From DASYLJ01 sp036009625 (GTDB lineage Bacteria; Desulfobacterota; Binatia; DP-6), in assembly GCA_036009625.1 (NCBI GenBank), contig DASYLJ010000200.1:62001-126000 (forward strand): DNA of 64,000 bases. Reading direction: 5' to 3'. The notes under the pieces are model-generated. The model made no database searches, was not told the origin of the DNA, and saw nothing but the letters and a program-made list of their open reading frames with translations. Below are positions 35,045 to 43,144 of the stretch, in pieces; positions within the stretch are counted from its first letter, which is position 1, and each line of letters opens with the position of its first letter. A program made the translations under genes and the position numbers.

Positions 35045-36874
35045 ATGAACCCACGGAAGTTGCCGCGCCAGACGCTGTCGATCGGCTACTTCGTCCTGGT
35101 GGCCGCGATCCTCTTCACGGTGCAGTCGTTCTTCGTCCCCAAGGTGACGGAGCTGTCCTACTCGGATTTCAAGAAACGGCTCGGCGAGGGACGCATCCAC
35201 GAGGTCGTCATCTCCGACTCGTTGATCCGCGGTCAGCTCTCCCCCGAGAAGGGCGCCGGGGTGCCATTCGTCACGGTGCGCGTGTCCGACGACGCCCTCG
35301 TGCCCGACCTCGAGAAGAACGGCGTCACGTTCGAGGGACAGTACGAGAGCCCGTTCCTGAACGCGATCGTGTCGTGGGTGCTGCCGGCGCTGGTCTTCGT
35401 CGGCATCTGGGCGTTCGCCATGCGACGCATGGGACCGGGCGCGGGCGTGATGGCGTTCGGAAAGAGCCGCGCCAAGATCTACGCCGAGAAAGAGACCGGC
35501 GTCATGTTCCACGACGTCGCCGGGCAGGACGAGGCCAAGGAGGAGCTCGCCGAGATCATCTCCTTCCTGAAGGAACCGGAGCGCTACCGCGCCATCGGCG
35601 GCAAGCTGCCGAAGGGCGTGCTGCTGGTCGGCCCGCCCGGCACCGGCAAGACGCTGCTCGCCAAGGCCGTCGCCGGCGAGGCCAGCGTGCCCTTCTTCTC
35701 GATCAGCGGCTCGGAGTTCGTCGAGTTGTTCGTCGGCATGGGCGCCGCCCGCGTGCGCGACATGTTCGCGCAGGCCGAGGCCAAGGCACCGTGCATCGTC
35801 TTCATCGACGAGCTCGACGCCCTCGGCAAGGCGCGCGGCTTCGGCGGCATGGGCGGTCACGACGAGCGCGAGAACACGCTGAACCAGCTGCTGGTCGAGA
35901 TGGACGGCTTCGACAGCACGAAGGGCGTCATCATCGTCGCCGCCACCAACCGTCCCGAAGTGCTCGACCCGGCGCTGCTCCGCGCCGGTCGCTTCGATCG
36001 CCAGGTGCTGGTGGATCGTCCCGACCGCGAGGGCCGCGAGGCCATCCTGCGCGTGCACGCGAAGGACGTGAAGCTCGGCCCCGACGTCGACCTGAAGGTG
36101 GTGGCGCAGCGCACCCCCGGCTTCGTCGGCGCCGACCTCGCCAACCTGATCAACGAGGCCGCGCTGCTCGCCACCCGCAAGGGACGCCAGCAGGTGACGA
36201 TGGTCGACATCGACGAGGCGGTCGATCGCGTCGTCGCCGGGCTGCAGAAGAAGAACCGGCTCATCAACGCCGACGAGCGGCGCATCGTCGCCTACCACGA
36301 GACCGGCCATGCGCTGGTGGCGGCCCTCACCAAGGGCGCCGACAAGGTGCACAAGATCTCGATCATCCCGCGCGGCGTCGCGGCCCTCGGCTACACCCAG
36401 CAGCTGCCGACGGAAGACCGCTACCTGATGACGCGCAAGGAGCTCGAGGCCAAGATCGACGTGCTCTTCGGCGGGCGCGCGGCGGAGCAGGTCGTCTTCG
36501 GCGAGGTGTCGACCGGCGCCCACAACGACCTGCAGCGGGCGACCGACATCGTGCGCTCGATGGTGCTCGAGTACGGCATGGGCGAGACGCTCGGCCCGAT
36601 GACATACCCGCGCCAGCGTGGGCCGGGGTTTCTCGGCGGTGGCGGCCCGTCGTGGCCGGAGCAGCGCGAGTACAGCGAGGCGACCGCGCAGCTCCTCGAC
36701 CAGGAGACGCGACGGATCACCGAGGACCGCATGGCCCGGGTGCTGGCGCTGCTCACCGAGCACCGGGCCGTCCTCGACCGCGTGGCCGCGATCCTCCTCG
36801 AGAAGGAGGTCATCGAGGCCGAGCAGTTCGAGGAGCTCGTCAAGGCCGACGGTACCGGACGCCACGTCGCCTGA
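35045..36874 (+). CDS. ftsH: ATP-dependent zinc metalloprotease FtsH
   Basis: 609 residues from ATG 35045. Two membrane helices flank a small periplasmic domain (FVLVAAILFTVQSFFV; AIVSWVLPALVFVGIWAF). The AAA+ module has Walker A VGPPGTGKTLLAKAVAGEA, Walker B CIVFIDELDA, the pore loop FVGMGAARVR and the SRH arginines (LLRAGRFDRQ). The peptidase has HETGH with the third ligand in the DLQRATDIVR region. All are intact. It degrades membrane and short-lived soluble proteins. The C-terminal tail is short. It is divergent from the P450 gene and convergent with the small basic protein gene. Confidence 0.97.
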   Translation: MNPRKLPRQTLSIGYFVLVAAILFTVQSFFVPKVTELSYSDFKKRLGEGRIHEVVISDSLIRGQLSPEKGAGVPFVTVRVSDDALVPDLEKNGVTFEGQYESPFLNAIVSWVLPALVFVGIWAFAMRRMGPGAGVMAFGKSRAKIYAEKETGVMFHDVAGQDEAKEELAEIISFLKEPERYRAIGGKLPKGVLLVGPPGTGKTLLAKAVAGEASVPFFSISGSEFVELFVGMGAARVRDMFAQAEAKAPCIVFIDELDALGKARGFGGMGGHDERENTLNQLLVEMDGFDSTKGVIIVAATNRPEVLDPALLRAGRFDRQVLVDRPDREGREAILRVHAKDVKLGPDVDLKVVAQRTPGFVGADLANLINEAALLATRKGRQQVTMVDIDEAVDRVVAGLQKKNRLINADERRIVAYHETGHALVAALTKGADKVHKISIIPRGVAALGYTQQLPTEDRYLMTRKELEAKIDVLFGGRAAEQVVFGEVSTGAHNDLQRATDIVRSMVLEYGMGETLGPMTYPRQRGPGFLGGGGPSWPEQREYSEATAQLLDQETRRITEDRMARVLALLTEHRAVLDRVAAILLEKEVIEAEQFEELVKADGTGRHVA

Positions 36875-36892
36875 CGTGGCCCGGTACGGTCG

Positions 36893-37243
36893 TCACTCGG
36901 CGGCCGGGGCTTCTTCGGCGGCGGGCGCTTCGACGACCGGCGCTTCAGCCACCGGTGCCTCGGCGGCGGGCGGCGGCGCTTCGGCCACGACCGGCTTCGC
37001 CTTCTGCGCCTGGCTGCCCGCCATGACCAGCTCGCGCTTGAGGCGGCGTTGGCCGCGCTTCAGCTTCTTGCGAGCGGCGCGGTAGCGGGGATCCGACTTC
37101 TTGACGGTGCCGTCGGTGGTGGCGGCGGTCCGGGCCGTCTCGACGCGCTTCTCGCGACGCGCGATCAGGTCGACCAGGGGCTTCAGGCGGGGCACGTCGT
37201 CGACCTTGGGCAGGGCGACCGCGACTTTTTCCTTCTTGGCCAT
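36893..37243 (-). CDS. Small basic protein with Ala/Pro/Glu tail
   Basis: 116 residues. The first 80 are strongly basic and helical (RYRAARKKLKRGQRRLKREL), suggesting nucleic-acid or ribosome binding. The last 35 are low-complexity Pro-Ala-Glu-Val repeats (AEAPVAEAPVVEAPAAEEAP). It starts 68 bases from the divergent DTW gene and ends 18 bases from ftsH. No family is recognised. The bias in composition could also mimic coding, but the clear start MAKKEK and strong ribosome-like context favour a real gene. Confidence 0.7.
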   Translation of the reverse strand: MAKKEKVAVALPKVDDVPRLKPLVDLIARREKRVETARTAATTDGTVKKSDPRYRAARKKLKRGQRRLKRELVMAGSQAQKAKPVVAEAPPPAAEAPVAEAPVVEAPAAEEAPAAE

Positions 37244-37311
37244 AAGGGTCCGCGTTGTAGCAGTGCCCGCCGCCGAGGGAAACCCATCGCCGCCTCTGCT
37301 ATGACCCCCCG

Positions 37312-38451
37312 GTGCGCGCCCCCCGCCAGGTCTGCGATCGCTGCCGCCGCCCCGTCTCGGCCTGCTGGTGCACCAACCTGACCAGCATCCCCAGCGCCAC
37401 CCGCATCGTCTTCCTGCAGCACCCCCGCGAGCGACGCCGGGCGGTCGGCACCTGCCGCATGGCCCACCTCTGCCTGCCCAACTCGGAGCTGCACGAAGGG
37501 GTCCGGCTCGACGAGCACCCGCGCGTCGCCGAGCTGGCGGCCCTGGGCGCCGCGGTCCTGTTCCCGGGCGGTGACGCCGTCGACCCGCTGGCCCTGCCCG
37601 GCGGGCCGCCCCGCCATCTGATCGTCCTCGACGGAACCTGGATCGAGGCCCGCAAGCTGCTGGCGCGGAGCGAGCGGCTGCGCGCCCTGCCCCGCATCGG
37701 CTTCACCCCCGCCGAGCCTGGCCGCTACCGCATCCGGCGCGAGCCCAAGCCGCACTGTCTGTCCACCATCGAAGCCGTGGTCGAGGTGCTCGGCCGGCTC
37801 GAGGGCGACGGCGACCGTTTCCGCCCGCTGCTGCGGGTCTTCGACGACATGGTCGAGACGCAGCTCCGTCACGCCACCGGCGCGCCGGTGCCGTATCGCC
37901 GCCGCAATGCCGGCATCAGCCCCGCCGTCGCCGTCCGCACCGAGCTGGCCGCGATCTGGGACCGCCTCGTGCTGGTGCACGGCGAGGCCAACGCGCAGCC
38001 GCAGGACGTCGAGCGCCGGGGGCTCGCCGAGCTGGTGCATCTGGTCGCCATCCGGCCGGCGACTGGCGAGCGCTTCGTCACCGTGCTGGCGCCGCGCCAC
38101 CCGCTGTCGCGCGTCGCGCCGCGCCACCTGGAGCTTCCCGAGGCGGCATTCCTCGGCGGCGAGACCGTAGCCGCGATGATGCAACGCTGGGACGCGTTCC
38201 GTCGGCCCGACGACGTCCTCGGGACCTGGGGCCGCTACACCATCGAGCTGCTGCGCGCCGAGGGCGATCCCGCGACGCCGTTCGTCGACGTGAAGGCGCG
38301 CACCGCGCGTGCCTTCGGGAACGCGACGGGTGGCAGCGACGCCGCCGCGGCGACGCTCGGCACGGCGATCCCGCCGCCGTGGACCGACGGTCGCGCCGGG
38401 CTGCGCATCGCCGCGCTCGAGGCCGTCGTGCGCGGGCTCGTCGCCTCCTAG
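37312..38451 (+). CDS. DTW-domain tRNA-uridine aminocarboxypropyltransferase with C-terminal extension
   Basis: 379 residues from GTG 37312. Residues 1-200 are a DTW domain: zinc-type cysteines CDRCRRPVSACWC, then LIVLDGTWIEARKLL with the family D-x-T-W, and the SAM site (FLQHPRERRRAVGT). These proteins (E. coli TapT, human DTWD1/2) put acp3 on uridine 47 or 20 of tRNA. Residues 200-379 form an extra domain not usual in TapT; it includes RFVTVLAPRHPLSRVAPRHL and a mid-region RGLAELVHLVAI. I do not recognise it. It ends four bases into the convergent thioesterase gene. Confidence 0.85.
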   Translation: MRAPRQVCDRCRRPVSACWCTNLTSIPSATRIVFLQHPRERRRAVGTCRMAHLCLPNSELHEGVRLDEHPRVAELAALGAAVLFPGGDAVDPLALPGGPPRHLIVLDGTWIEARKLLARSERLRALPRIGFTPAEPGRYRIRREPKPHCLSTIEAVVEVLGRLEGDGDRFRPLLRVFDDMVETQLRHATGAPVPYRRRNAGISPAVAVRTELAAIWDRLVLVHGEANAQPQDVERRGLAELVHLVAIRPATGERFVTVLAPRHPLSRVAPRHLELPEAAFLGGETVAAMMQRWDAFRRPDDVLGTWGRYTIELLRAEGDPATPFVDVKARTARAFGNATGGSDAAAATLGTAIPPPWTDGRAGLRIAALEAVVRGLVAS

Positions 38452-39242
38452 ACGCGCTCGATCAACAGACTCTGCAGGGCGCGACCGATGGTACCGTGCT
38501 CGTCCCAGAGCCCGCTCTCGGCGAGGCCGACGCCGAGCGGCTGCACCCACGTCCTGGCGTCGAGGCACACCCACTCGCCGATCGGGTAGCGGTGCAGGTA
38601 GATCGTCAGGTCGGGGTTGATGAACTGCCAGCCGTCGTTGCGCGACAGCACCCAGCTGATGCCGTTGCCGAAGTCCGCGGCAGCGGCGACGCGACAGAGC
38701 TGCGACGGCTCCTCGCCCTCGACGACCGGGACGCGCAGCCGGATCCAGTCGGTCGAGGGCCCGGGGCCCGAGAAGCTGCCGGCGACGAAGCGATGCTCGA
38801 CGGCGTGGCTGTGGTAGGCGCGGCCCCAGTCGACGCTCTTCTCCCACGGCGGCAGGCTGGCGCCACCCGACGTCGGGCCCGCGGGCGGCGTCCCCTGATC
38901 GATGCCGTCGGGCAGCGGCAGCTCGGCGCGACGGATGCGCAGCCCGGTCGCCCGCGCGACGTCGGTCTCACCGTGGCGCAGCGTCGCCTCGACGAGCTGC
39001 ACCTTCCGCCCCGGCCGCGACCAGCGCGTCGTCAGCGTGAGCGGCGCGATCGGCACCGGGCGCAGCAGCTCGACGGTGAGCCGCGCCACGTGCATCGTCT
39101 CGCCGCCCTCGAAGCGCTCGATCGCGCGCGCGAGCAGCGCCGCCGGCGCGCCGCCGTGCTGCGCATCGGAGCTCCAGGGCCCACGCGCGAGCTCGGTCGG
39201 GAGGAACACCTCACCGTCGGGACGGAACAGGGCGTCGGACAT
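38448..39242 (-). CDS. TesB-like double-hotdog acyl-CoA thioesterase
   Basis: 264 residues. It has two hotdog halves in one chain (4HBT_3/TesB type). The first has AQHGGAPAALLARAIE and VARLTVELLRPVPI; the second has INPDLTIYLHRYPIGEWVCLDARTW and ends GTIGRALQSLLIE, the usual family end. Members hydrolyse acyl-CoA to free acid and CoA. It diverges from the two crotonase genes with 62 bases between, fitting an acyl-CoA metabolism cluster. Substrate chain length cannot be read. Confidence 0.9.
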   Translation of the reverse strand: MSDALFRPDGEVFLPTELARGPWSSDAQHGGAPAALLARAIERFEGGETMHVARLTVELLRPVPIAPLTLTTRWSRPGRKVQLVEATLRHGETDVARATGLRIRRAELPLPDGIDQGTPPAGPTSGGASLPPWEKSVDWGRAYHSHAVEHRFVAGSFSGPGPSTDWIRLRVPVVEGEEPSQLCRVAAAADFGNGISWVLSRNDGWQFINPDLTIYLHRYPIGEWVCLDARTWVQPLGVGLAESGLWDEHGTIGRALQSLLIERV

Positions 39243-39304
39243 CGCGCGATTCAGCGGGAGGCGCGGGGCTTGGTCAAGCGCGGTGCAGGCTGCATAAGGG
39301 GCGG

Positions 39305-40096
39305 ATGTCGGAGCCCCTGCTGCAGATCGAGACCTCGGACGGCGTCGCCACCCTCACCCTGAACCGTCCGCAGGCGATGAACGCGCTGTCGCGCGGGCTG
39401 CGCGCCGCGGTGACGCAGGCGTTCATCGACATCGCCCGCGACGCCGACGTCCGCGTCGTCATCCTCACCGGCTCGGGACGCGCCTTCTGCGCCGGCCTCG
39501 ACCTGAAGGAGCTCGGCGGCGAGTCGAGCGACACCTCGGCGATCGCGTCGGCCGTCGGCGGCAACGACATGATCGCCACCATGCGGGCCTGTCCGCAGCC
39601 CATCATCGGCGCCATCAACGGCTTCGCCATCACCGGCGGCTTCGAGCTGGCGCTGGCCTGCGATCTCCTGATCGCGTCCACCGCGGCACGCTTCGCCGAC
39701 ACCCATGCGCGCGTCGGCATCCTTCCGGGCTGGGGGCTCAGCCAGATCCTGCCGCGCGTGATCGGCCTGTATCGCGCCAAGGAGCTGTCGCTCACCGGCA
39801 ACTACCTCGGCGCCGAGCAGGCCGCGGCGTGGGGCCTCGTGAGCCGCGTCGTCCCACCCGCCGAGCTGCTGCCGACGTGCCAAGCGCTGGCGCGCGACAT
39901 GCTCTCGTGCGACCCGGCGTCGCTGCGCGGCTACAAGCGCGTCATCAACGACGGCTTCGCGGCGACGTTCACCGACGGGCTCCGCATCGAAGCCGAGGCC
40001 AATCGCGCCCACGCGCGCGGCCTCACACCGGAGGCCATCGCCGCCCGACGTCAGGACGTCCAGGCGCGCGGTCGCAGCCAGAGCAAGGGGAGCTGA
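39305..40096 (+). CDS. Enoyl-CoA hydratase/crotonase with only the first catalytic Glu
   Basis: 263 residues of the crotonase family: oxyanion holes in FCAGLDLKEL and NGFAITGGFELA. Aligned to rat enoyl-CoA hydratase, Glu144 is kept (GGFELA), but the second catalytic acid, Glu164, is replaced by His (FADTHARVGILPGWG). The C-terminal part is usual. Members with one Glu can still be hydratases, lyases or isomerases, so the exact reaction is open. The gene is followed after three bases by a second crotonase, so the two are one operon and may share a pathway, with the divergent thioesterase nearby. Confidence 0.93.
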   Translation: MSEPLLQIETSDGVATLTLNRPQAMNALSRGLRAAVTQAFIDIARDADVRVVILTGSGRAFCAGLDLKELGGESSDTSAIASAVGGNDMIATMRACPQPIIGAINGFAITGGFELALACDLLIASTAARFADTHARVGILPGWGLSQILPRVIGLYRAKELSLTGNYLGAEQAAAWGLVSRVVPPAELLPTCQALARDMLSCDPASLRGYKRVINDGFAATFTDGLRIEAEANRAHARGLTPEAIAARRQDVQARGRSQSKGS

Positions 40097-40099
40097 GCC

Positions 40100-40804
40100 A
40101 TGGTCGAGCTGACGATGACCGCGCCGGGCAAGAACGCGCTCAGCGCCGCGCTCATGAGCGACGTCCTGGCGCGCGTGCGCGCCGCCAACGGCGAGCCGCT
40201 GCTCGTCACCGGCGCCGGCGACGCCTTCTCCGCCGGGCTCAACCTGAAAGAGGTCGCCGAGCTCGACCTCGACGGCATGCGCCACTTCCTCGAGCTGCTC
40301 GAAGCGATGGTCGAGGCGCTCTACGAGTATCCGGGGCCTACGGTCGCCGCCGTCAACGGACACGCCATCGCCGGTGGCTGCGTCGTCGCGCTGTGCTGCG
40401 ACCTGCGCGTCGCGACGCGCGCGCCGCAGACGCGCATCGGTCTCAACGAGGTCGCGCTCGGCGTGCAGTTCCCGCCGAAGGTGCTGGCGATGGTTCGTCG
40501 TCGTGTGCCGCCGCGATCGCTCGAGCGCGTCGTGCTCGAGGCCGGGCTGCACGACCCGGAGTCGTCGATCATGCTCGGGCTCACAGACGAGCTCGCCGAC
40601 GATTGCGTCGCGGTCGCGCGCACGCGCCTCGAGCGGCTCGCGGCGCATCCGCGTGCGGGCTACGTCGCCACCAAGCTGGCGCTGCGCGGCGGCGCGCTCG
40701 CCCTGACGTCGGCGCAGGAACGTGCGTTCCACGACGAGCTGGTGCCGAGCTGGGTGGCACCCGACGCGAAGGAACGCATGCGCGCGGTGTTCGTCCGGAA
40801 GTGA
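40100..40804 (+). CDS. Short crotonase-family protein, isomerase-like active site
   Basis: 234 residues. The chain begins MVELTMTAPGKNALSAALM and keeps the oxyanion holes (FSAGLNLKEV; NGHAIAGGCVVA). In contrast to its neighbour, the Glu144 position is Val (GGCVVA) while the Glu164 position is a Glu in GLNEVALGV. This single-acid pattern is typical of delta3,delta2-enoyl-CoA isomerases. It is shorter than most crotonases (about 260). It likely repositions a double bond in an unsaturated acyl-CoA for the hydratase or for breakdown. It is translated right after the first gene. Confidence 0.92.
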   Translation: MVELTMTAPGKNALSAALMSDVLARVRAANGEPLLVTGAGDAFSAGLNLKEVAELDLDGMRHFLELLEAMVEALYEYPGPTVAAVNGHAIAGGCVVALCCDLRVATRAPQTRIGLNEVALGVQFPPKVLAMVRRRVPPRSLERVVLEAGLHDPESSIMLGLTDELADDCVAVARTRLERLAAHPRAGYVATKLALRGGALALTSAQERAFHDELVPSWVAPDAKERMRAVFVRK

Positions 40805-40866
40805 CATCGAATCTTAACGTCTGACGCCTTGCGAGCGGCGTCGGCCGCGTGGAACACGACGCCGCC

Positions 40867-41532
40867 ATGGGCATGCGGCGCATCATCGTGGGCGGTCTGA
40901 TCCTGAGCCTCGGCGCAAGCGGTTGCACCGCGCTGCGCGAGCATCCGACGGCGTGCCGCGTGACCGGCGCCGCCATCGGCGCGGTCATCGGCGGCGTCGG
41001 GACGGGCCTCGCCGTCGGGCAGATCGACACTGACGGCAACAACCACGCCGCCGCCACCGGTCTGTCGGCGGCAGCCGGCGCAGCGGTCGGCGCACTCGCT
41101 GGTCTCCTCGTCAGCAAGTACACGTGTGAGGTCGAGCCACCGGCGTCGCCGCCTCCTGTACCTGCGCCGCCTCCACCCCCGCCGACGGCCGGTACCAAGA
41201 TCCTGACGCTCGAAGCCACGCAGTTCGCCTTCGATCGCTACGACCTCACAGCCGAGGGCGAGACCAAGGTGAACGACGCCGTGAAGATCATGCGGGAGAG
41301 CCCGAGCATCCGCGTCGCGGTCGACGGCTACACCGACAGCATCGGCAGCGACGCGTACAACCTGCGCCTCTCCGAACGACGTGCGGGCACGGTGCGCGAC
41401 TACCTGGTCGCCCACGGCATCGACGCCGGACGCATCACCGCGCGCGGCTTCGGCAAGAATCGTCCCGTCGCCAGCAATGCGACGGAGGAAGGCCGCGCCC
41501 AGAACCGCCGCGTCGACATCGTCGTGCAGTAG
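40867..41532 (+). CDS. OmpA-family lipoprotein with glycine zipper
   Basis: About 221 residues from ATG 40867; GTG 40849 is possible. The N-terminus has a lipobox-like LSLGASGC, so Cys20 should be lipidated. A glycine-zipper segment (GAAIGAVIGGVGTGLAVG) and a Pro-rich linker precede an OmpA C-terminal domain with the peptidoglycan-binding signature NLRLSERRAGTVRDYL and the NRRVDIVV end. It anchors the outer membrane to peptidoglycan. It stands alone between the crotonase genes and the amidase gene. A 6-bp hairpin in the preceding gap (40823-40842) may end the crotonase transcript. Confidence 0.9.
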   Translation: MGMRRIIVGGLILSLGASGCTALREHPTACRVTGAAIGAVIGGVGTGLAVGQIDTDGNNHAAATGLSAAAGAAVGALAGLLVSKYTCEVEPPASPPPVPAPPPPPPTAGTKILTLEATQFAFDRYDLTAEGETKVNDAVKIMRESPSIRVAVDGYTDSIGSDAYNLRLSERRAGTVRDYLVAHGIDAGRITARGFGKNRPVASNATEEGRAQNRRVDIVVQ

Positions 41533-41576
41533 TCCGGCATGGCGAGGGCGGAGCGTGTTTGGTAGGACACGCGTCC

Positions 41577-43016
41577 ATGCCCGATCTCGCCGTCCTCGAC
41601 GCCACCGCCCAAGCCGAGCTCGTCCGTCGTCGCGAGCTGACACCGGCGGAGCTCGTCGACGCCGCCATCGCGCGCCTCGAGCGCCTGAACCCGCAGCTCA
41701 ACGCGGTGATCCACCCGGCCCTCGATCGTGCGCGCGCAGCGGCCACGTCGCCGAACCTGCCCGACGGACCGTTCCGCGGCGTGCCCTTCCTGATGAAGGA
41801 CATCGGCGGTGCCGAGGCCGGGCAGCCCTACCACGCCGGCATGCGCTTCCTGAAAGACGCCGGCTGGAAGGAGACCCTCGACGCGTACCTCACCCTGCGT
41901 TTCCGCGGCGCCGGCCTGATCTCGCTCGGCCGCACCAGCACGCCCGAGCTGGCGCTGCTGCCGACGACCGAACCGGCGGCATACGGCGCCACACGCAACC
42001 CGTGGAATCTCGCCCACAGCGCCGGCGGCTCCAGCGGCGGCTCGGCGTCGGCGGTCGCAGCGGGCATCGTCCCCGCCGCGCACGCCAGCGACGGCGGCGG
42101 CTCGATCCGCGGACCGGCGAGCATGTGCGGCCTCGTCGGTCTCAAGCCGACCCGCGGTCGCTGCTCGTTCGGCCCTGGGCTGGGCGAGCGGTGGAGCGGG
42201 TTCTCGGCGGAGTTCGTGGTCACGCGCTCGGTGCGCGACACCGCCGCACTGCTCGACGTCGCCGCCGGGCCGATGCCGGGCGATCCCTACTTCGCACCGC
42301 CGCCGGCGCAGCCGTTCGCGACCACGGCACGCATCGCGCCCGGCAAGTTGCGCATCGGCGTGCTGCACGGTGGTCCGCGCGGGCTGCCGCTGCACGAGGA
42401 GTGCGCCGCCGCGGTGCAGAACGCGGCGACGTTGCTGCGCGACCTCGGCCACGAGGTCACCGACGAGTATCCCGACGCGCTCGACGATCACGAGCACGTC
42501 ATGGCCTATGTCGGGGTGGTGGCTGCGAACGTCGCCCGTGCCCTCGACTCGTGGGGCCAGAAGGTGGGACGCCCCATCGGTCCCGACGACGTCGAGTACC
42601 TCACCTGGACCATGGCCGATCGCGGCCGCGCCATCACGGCAGCCGAGCATCTCGCCAATCTGGAGTACGTGCACGGTTTCGGTCGTCGGCTCGCGGCGTG
42701 GTGGGAGGGCGGCTACGACCTGCTCGTCACTGCCACCCAGGCAGCCACGCCGCCCGAGATCGGCGAGCTCACCTCCACCGCCGACGAGCCGCTGCGGGCG
42801 CTCATGCTGTCCGCCCCCTACGGCGCCTGCACCCTGCCCTTCAATCTCTCGGGCCAGCCCGCGGTGTCGTTGCCCCTGCACTGGACGAAGGACGGGCTCC
42901 CGATCGGCGTGCAGCTGATCGCCCCGTACGCGCGCGAGGACCTGCTGCTGCAAGCGTCGACGCAGCTCGAGCAGGCGGCGCCGTGGTCGCGGCGGAAGCC
43001 GCCGATCCACGGCTGA
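41577..43016 (+). CDS. Amidase-signature hydrolase, NylA-like
   Basis: 479 residues from ATG 41577. Ser-Ser-Lys triad in place: Lys74 (GVPFLMKDIGG), the cis-Ser in SAGGSSGGSA near 152, and nucleophile Ser near 176 in ASDGGGSIRGPAS. The HASDGGGSIR form is typical of the branch with 6-aminohexanoate-cyclic-dimer hydrolase (NylA), rather than GatA. No signal peptide is seen. It should cleave an amide; the substrate is unknown. A single gene with its own start, between an OmpA lipoprotein gene and a secreted TSP3 protein gene. Confidence 0.92.
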   Translation: MPDLAVLDATAQAELVRRRELTPAELVDAAIARLERLNPQLNAVIHPALDRARAAATSPNLPDGPFRGVPFLMKDIGGAEAGQPYHAGMRFLKDAGWKETLDAYLTLRFRGAGLISLGRTSTPELALLPTTEPAAYGATRNPWNLAHSAGGSSGGSASAVAAGIVPAAHASDGGGSIRGPASMCGLVGLKPTRGRCSFGPGLGERWSGFSAEFVVTRSVRDTAALLDVAAGPMPGDPYFAPPPAQPFATTARIAPGKLRIGVLHGGPRGLPLHEECAAAVQNAATLLRDLGHEVTDEYPDALDDHEHVMAYVGVVAANVARALDSWGQKVGRPIGPDDVEYLTWTMADRGRAITAAEHLANLEYVHGFGRRLAAWWEGGYDLLVTATQAATPPEIGELTSTADEPLRALMLSAPYGACTLPFNLSGQPAVSLPLHWTKDGLPIGVQLIAPYAREDLLLQASTQLEQAAPWSRRKPPIHG

Positions 43017-43144
43017 TCGACCACGCATCTGCCATAGACTCCGTGCGCCCGCGCGACCTGCTCGCGTTCGTGCAGTGCATCCTCCGACGCAAGTCAGCAT
43101 TCGTGCGTGCCAGCGGCGGCACATGCCTTGCTCCTCCCCGACCC

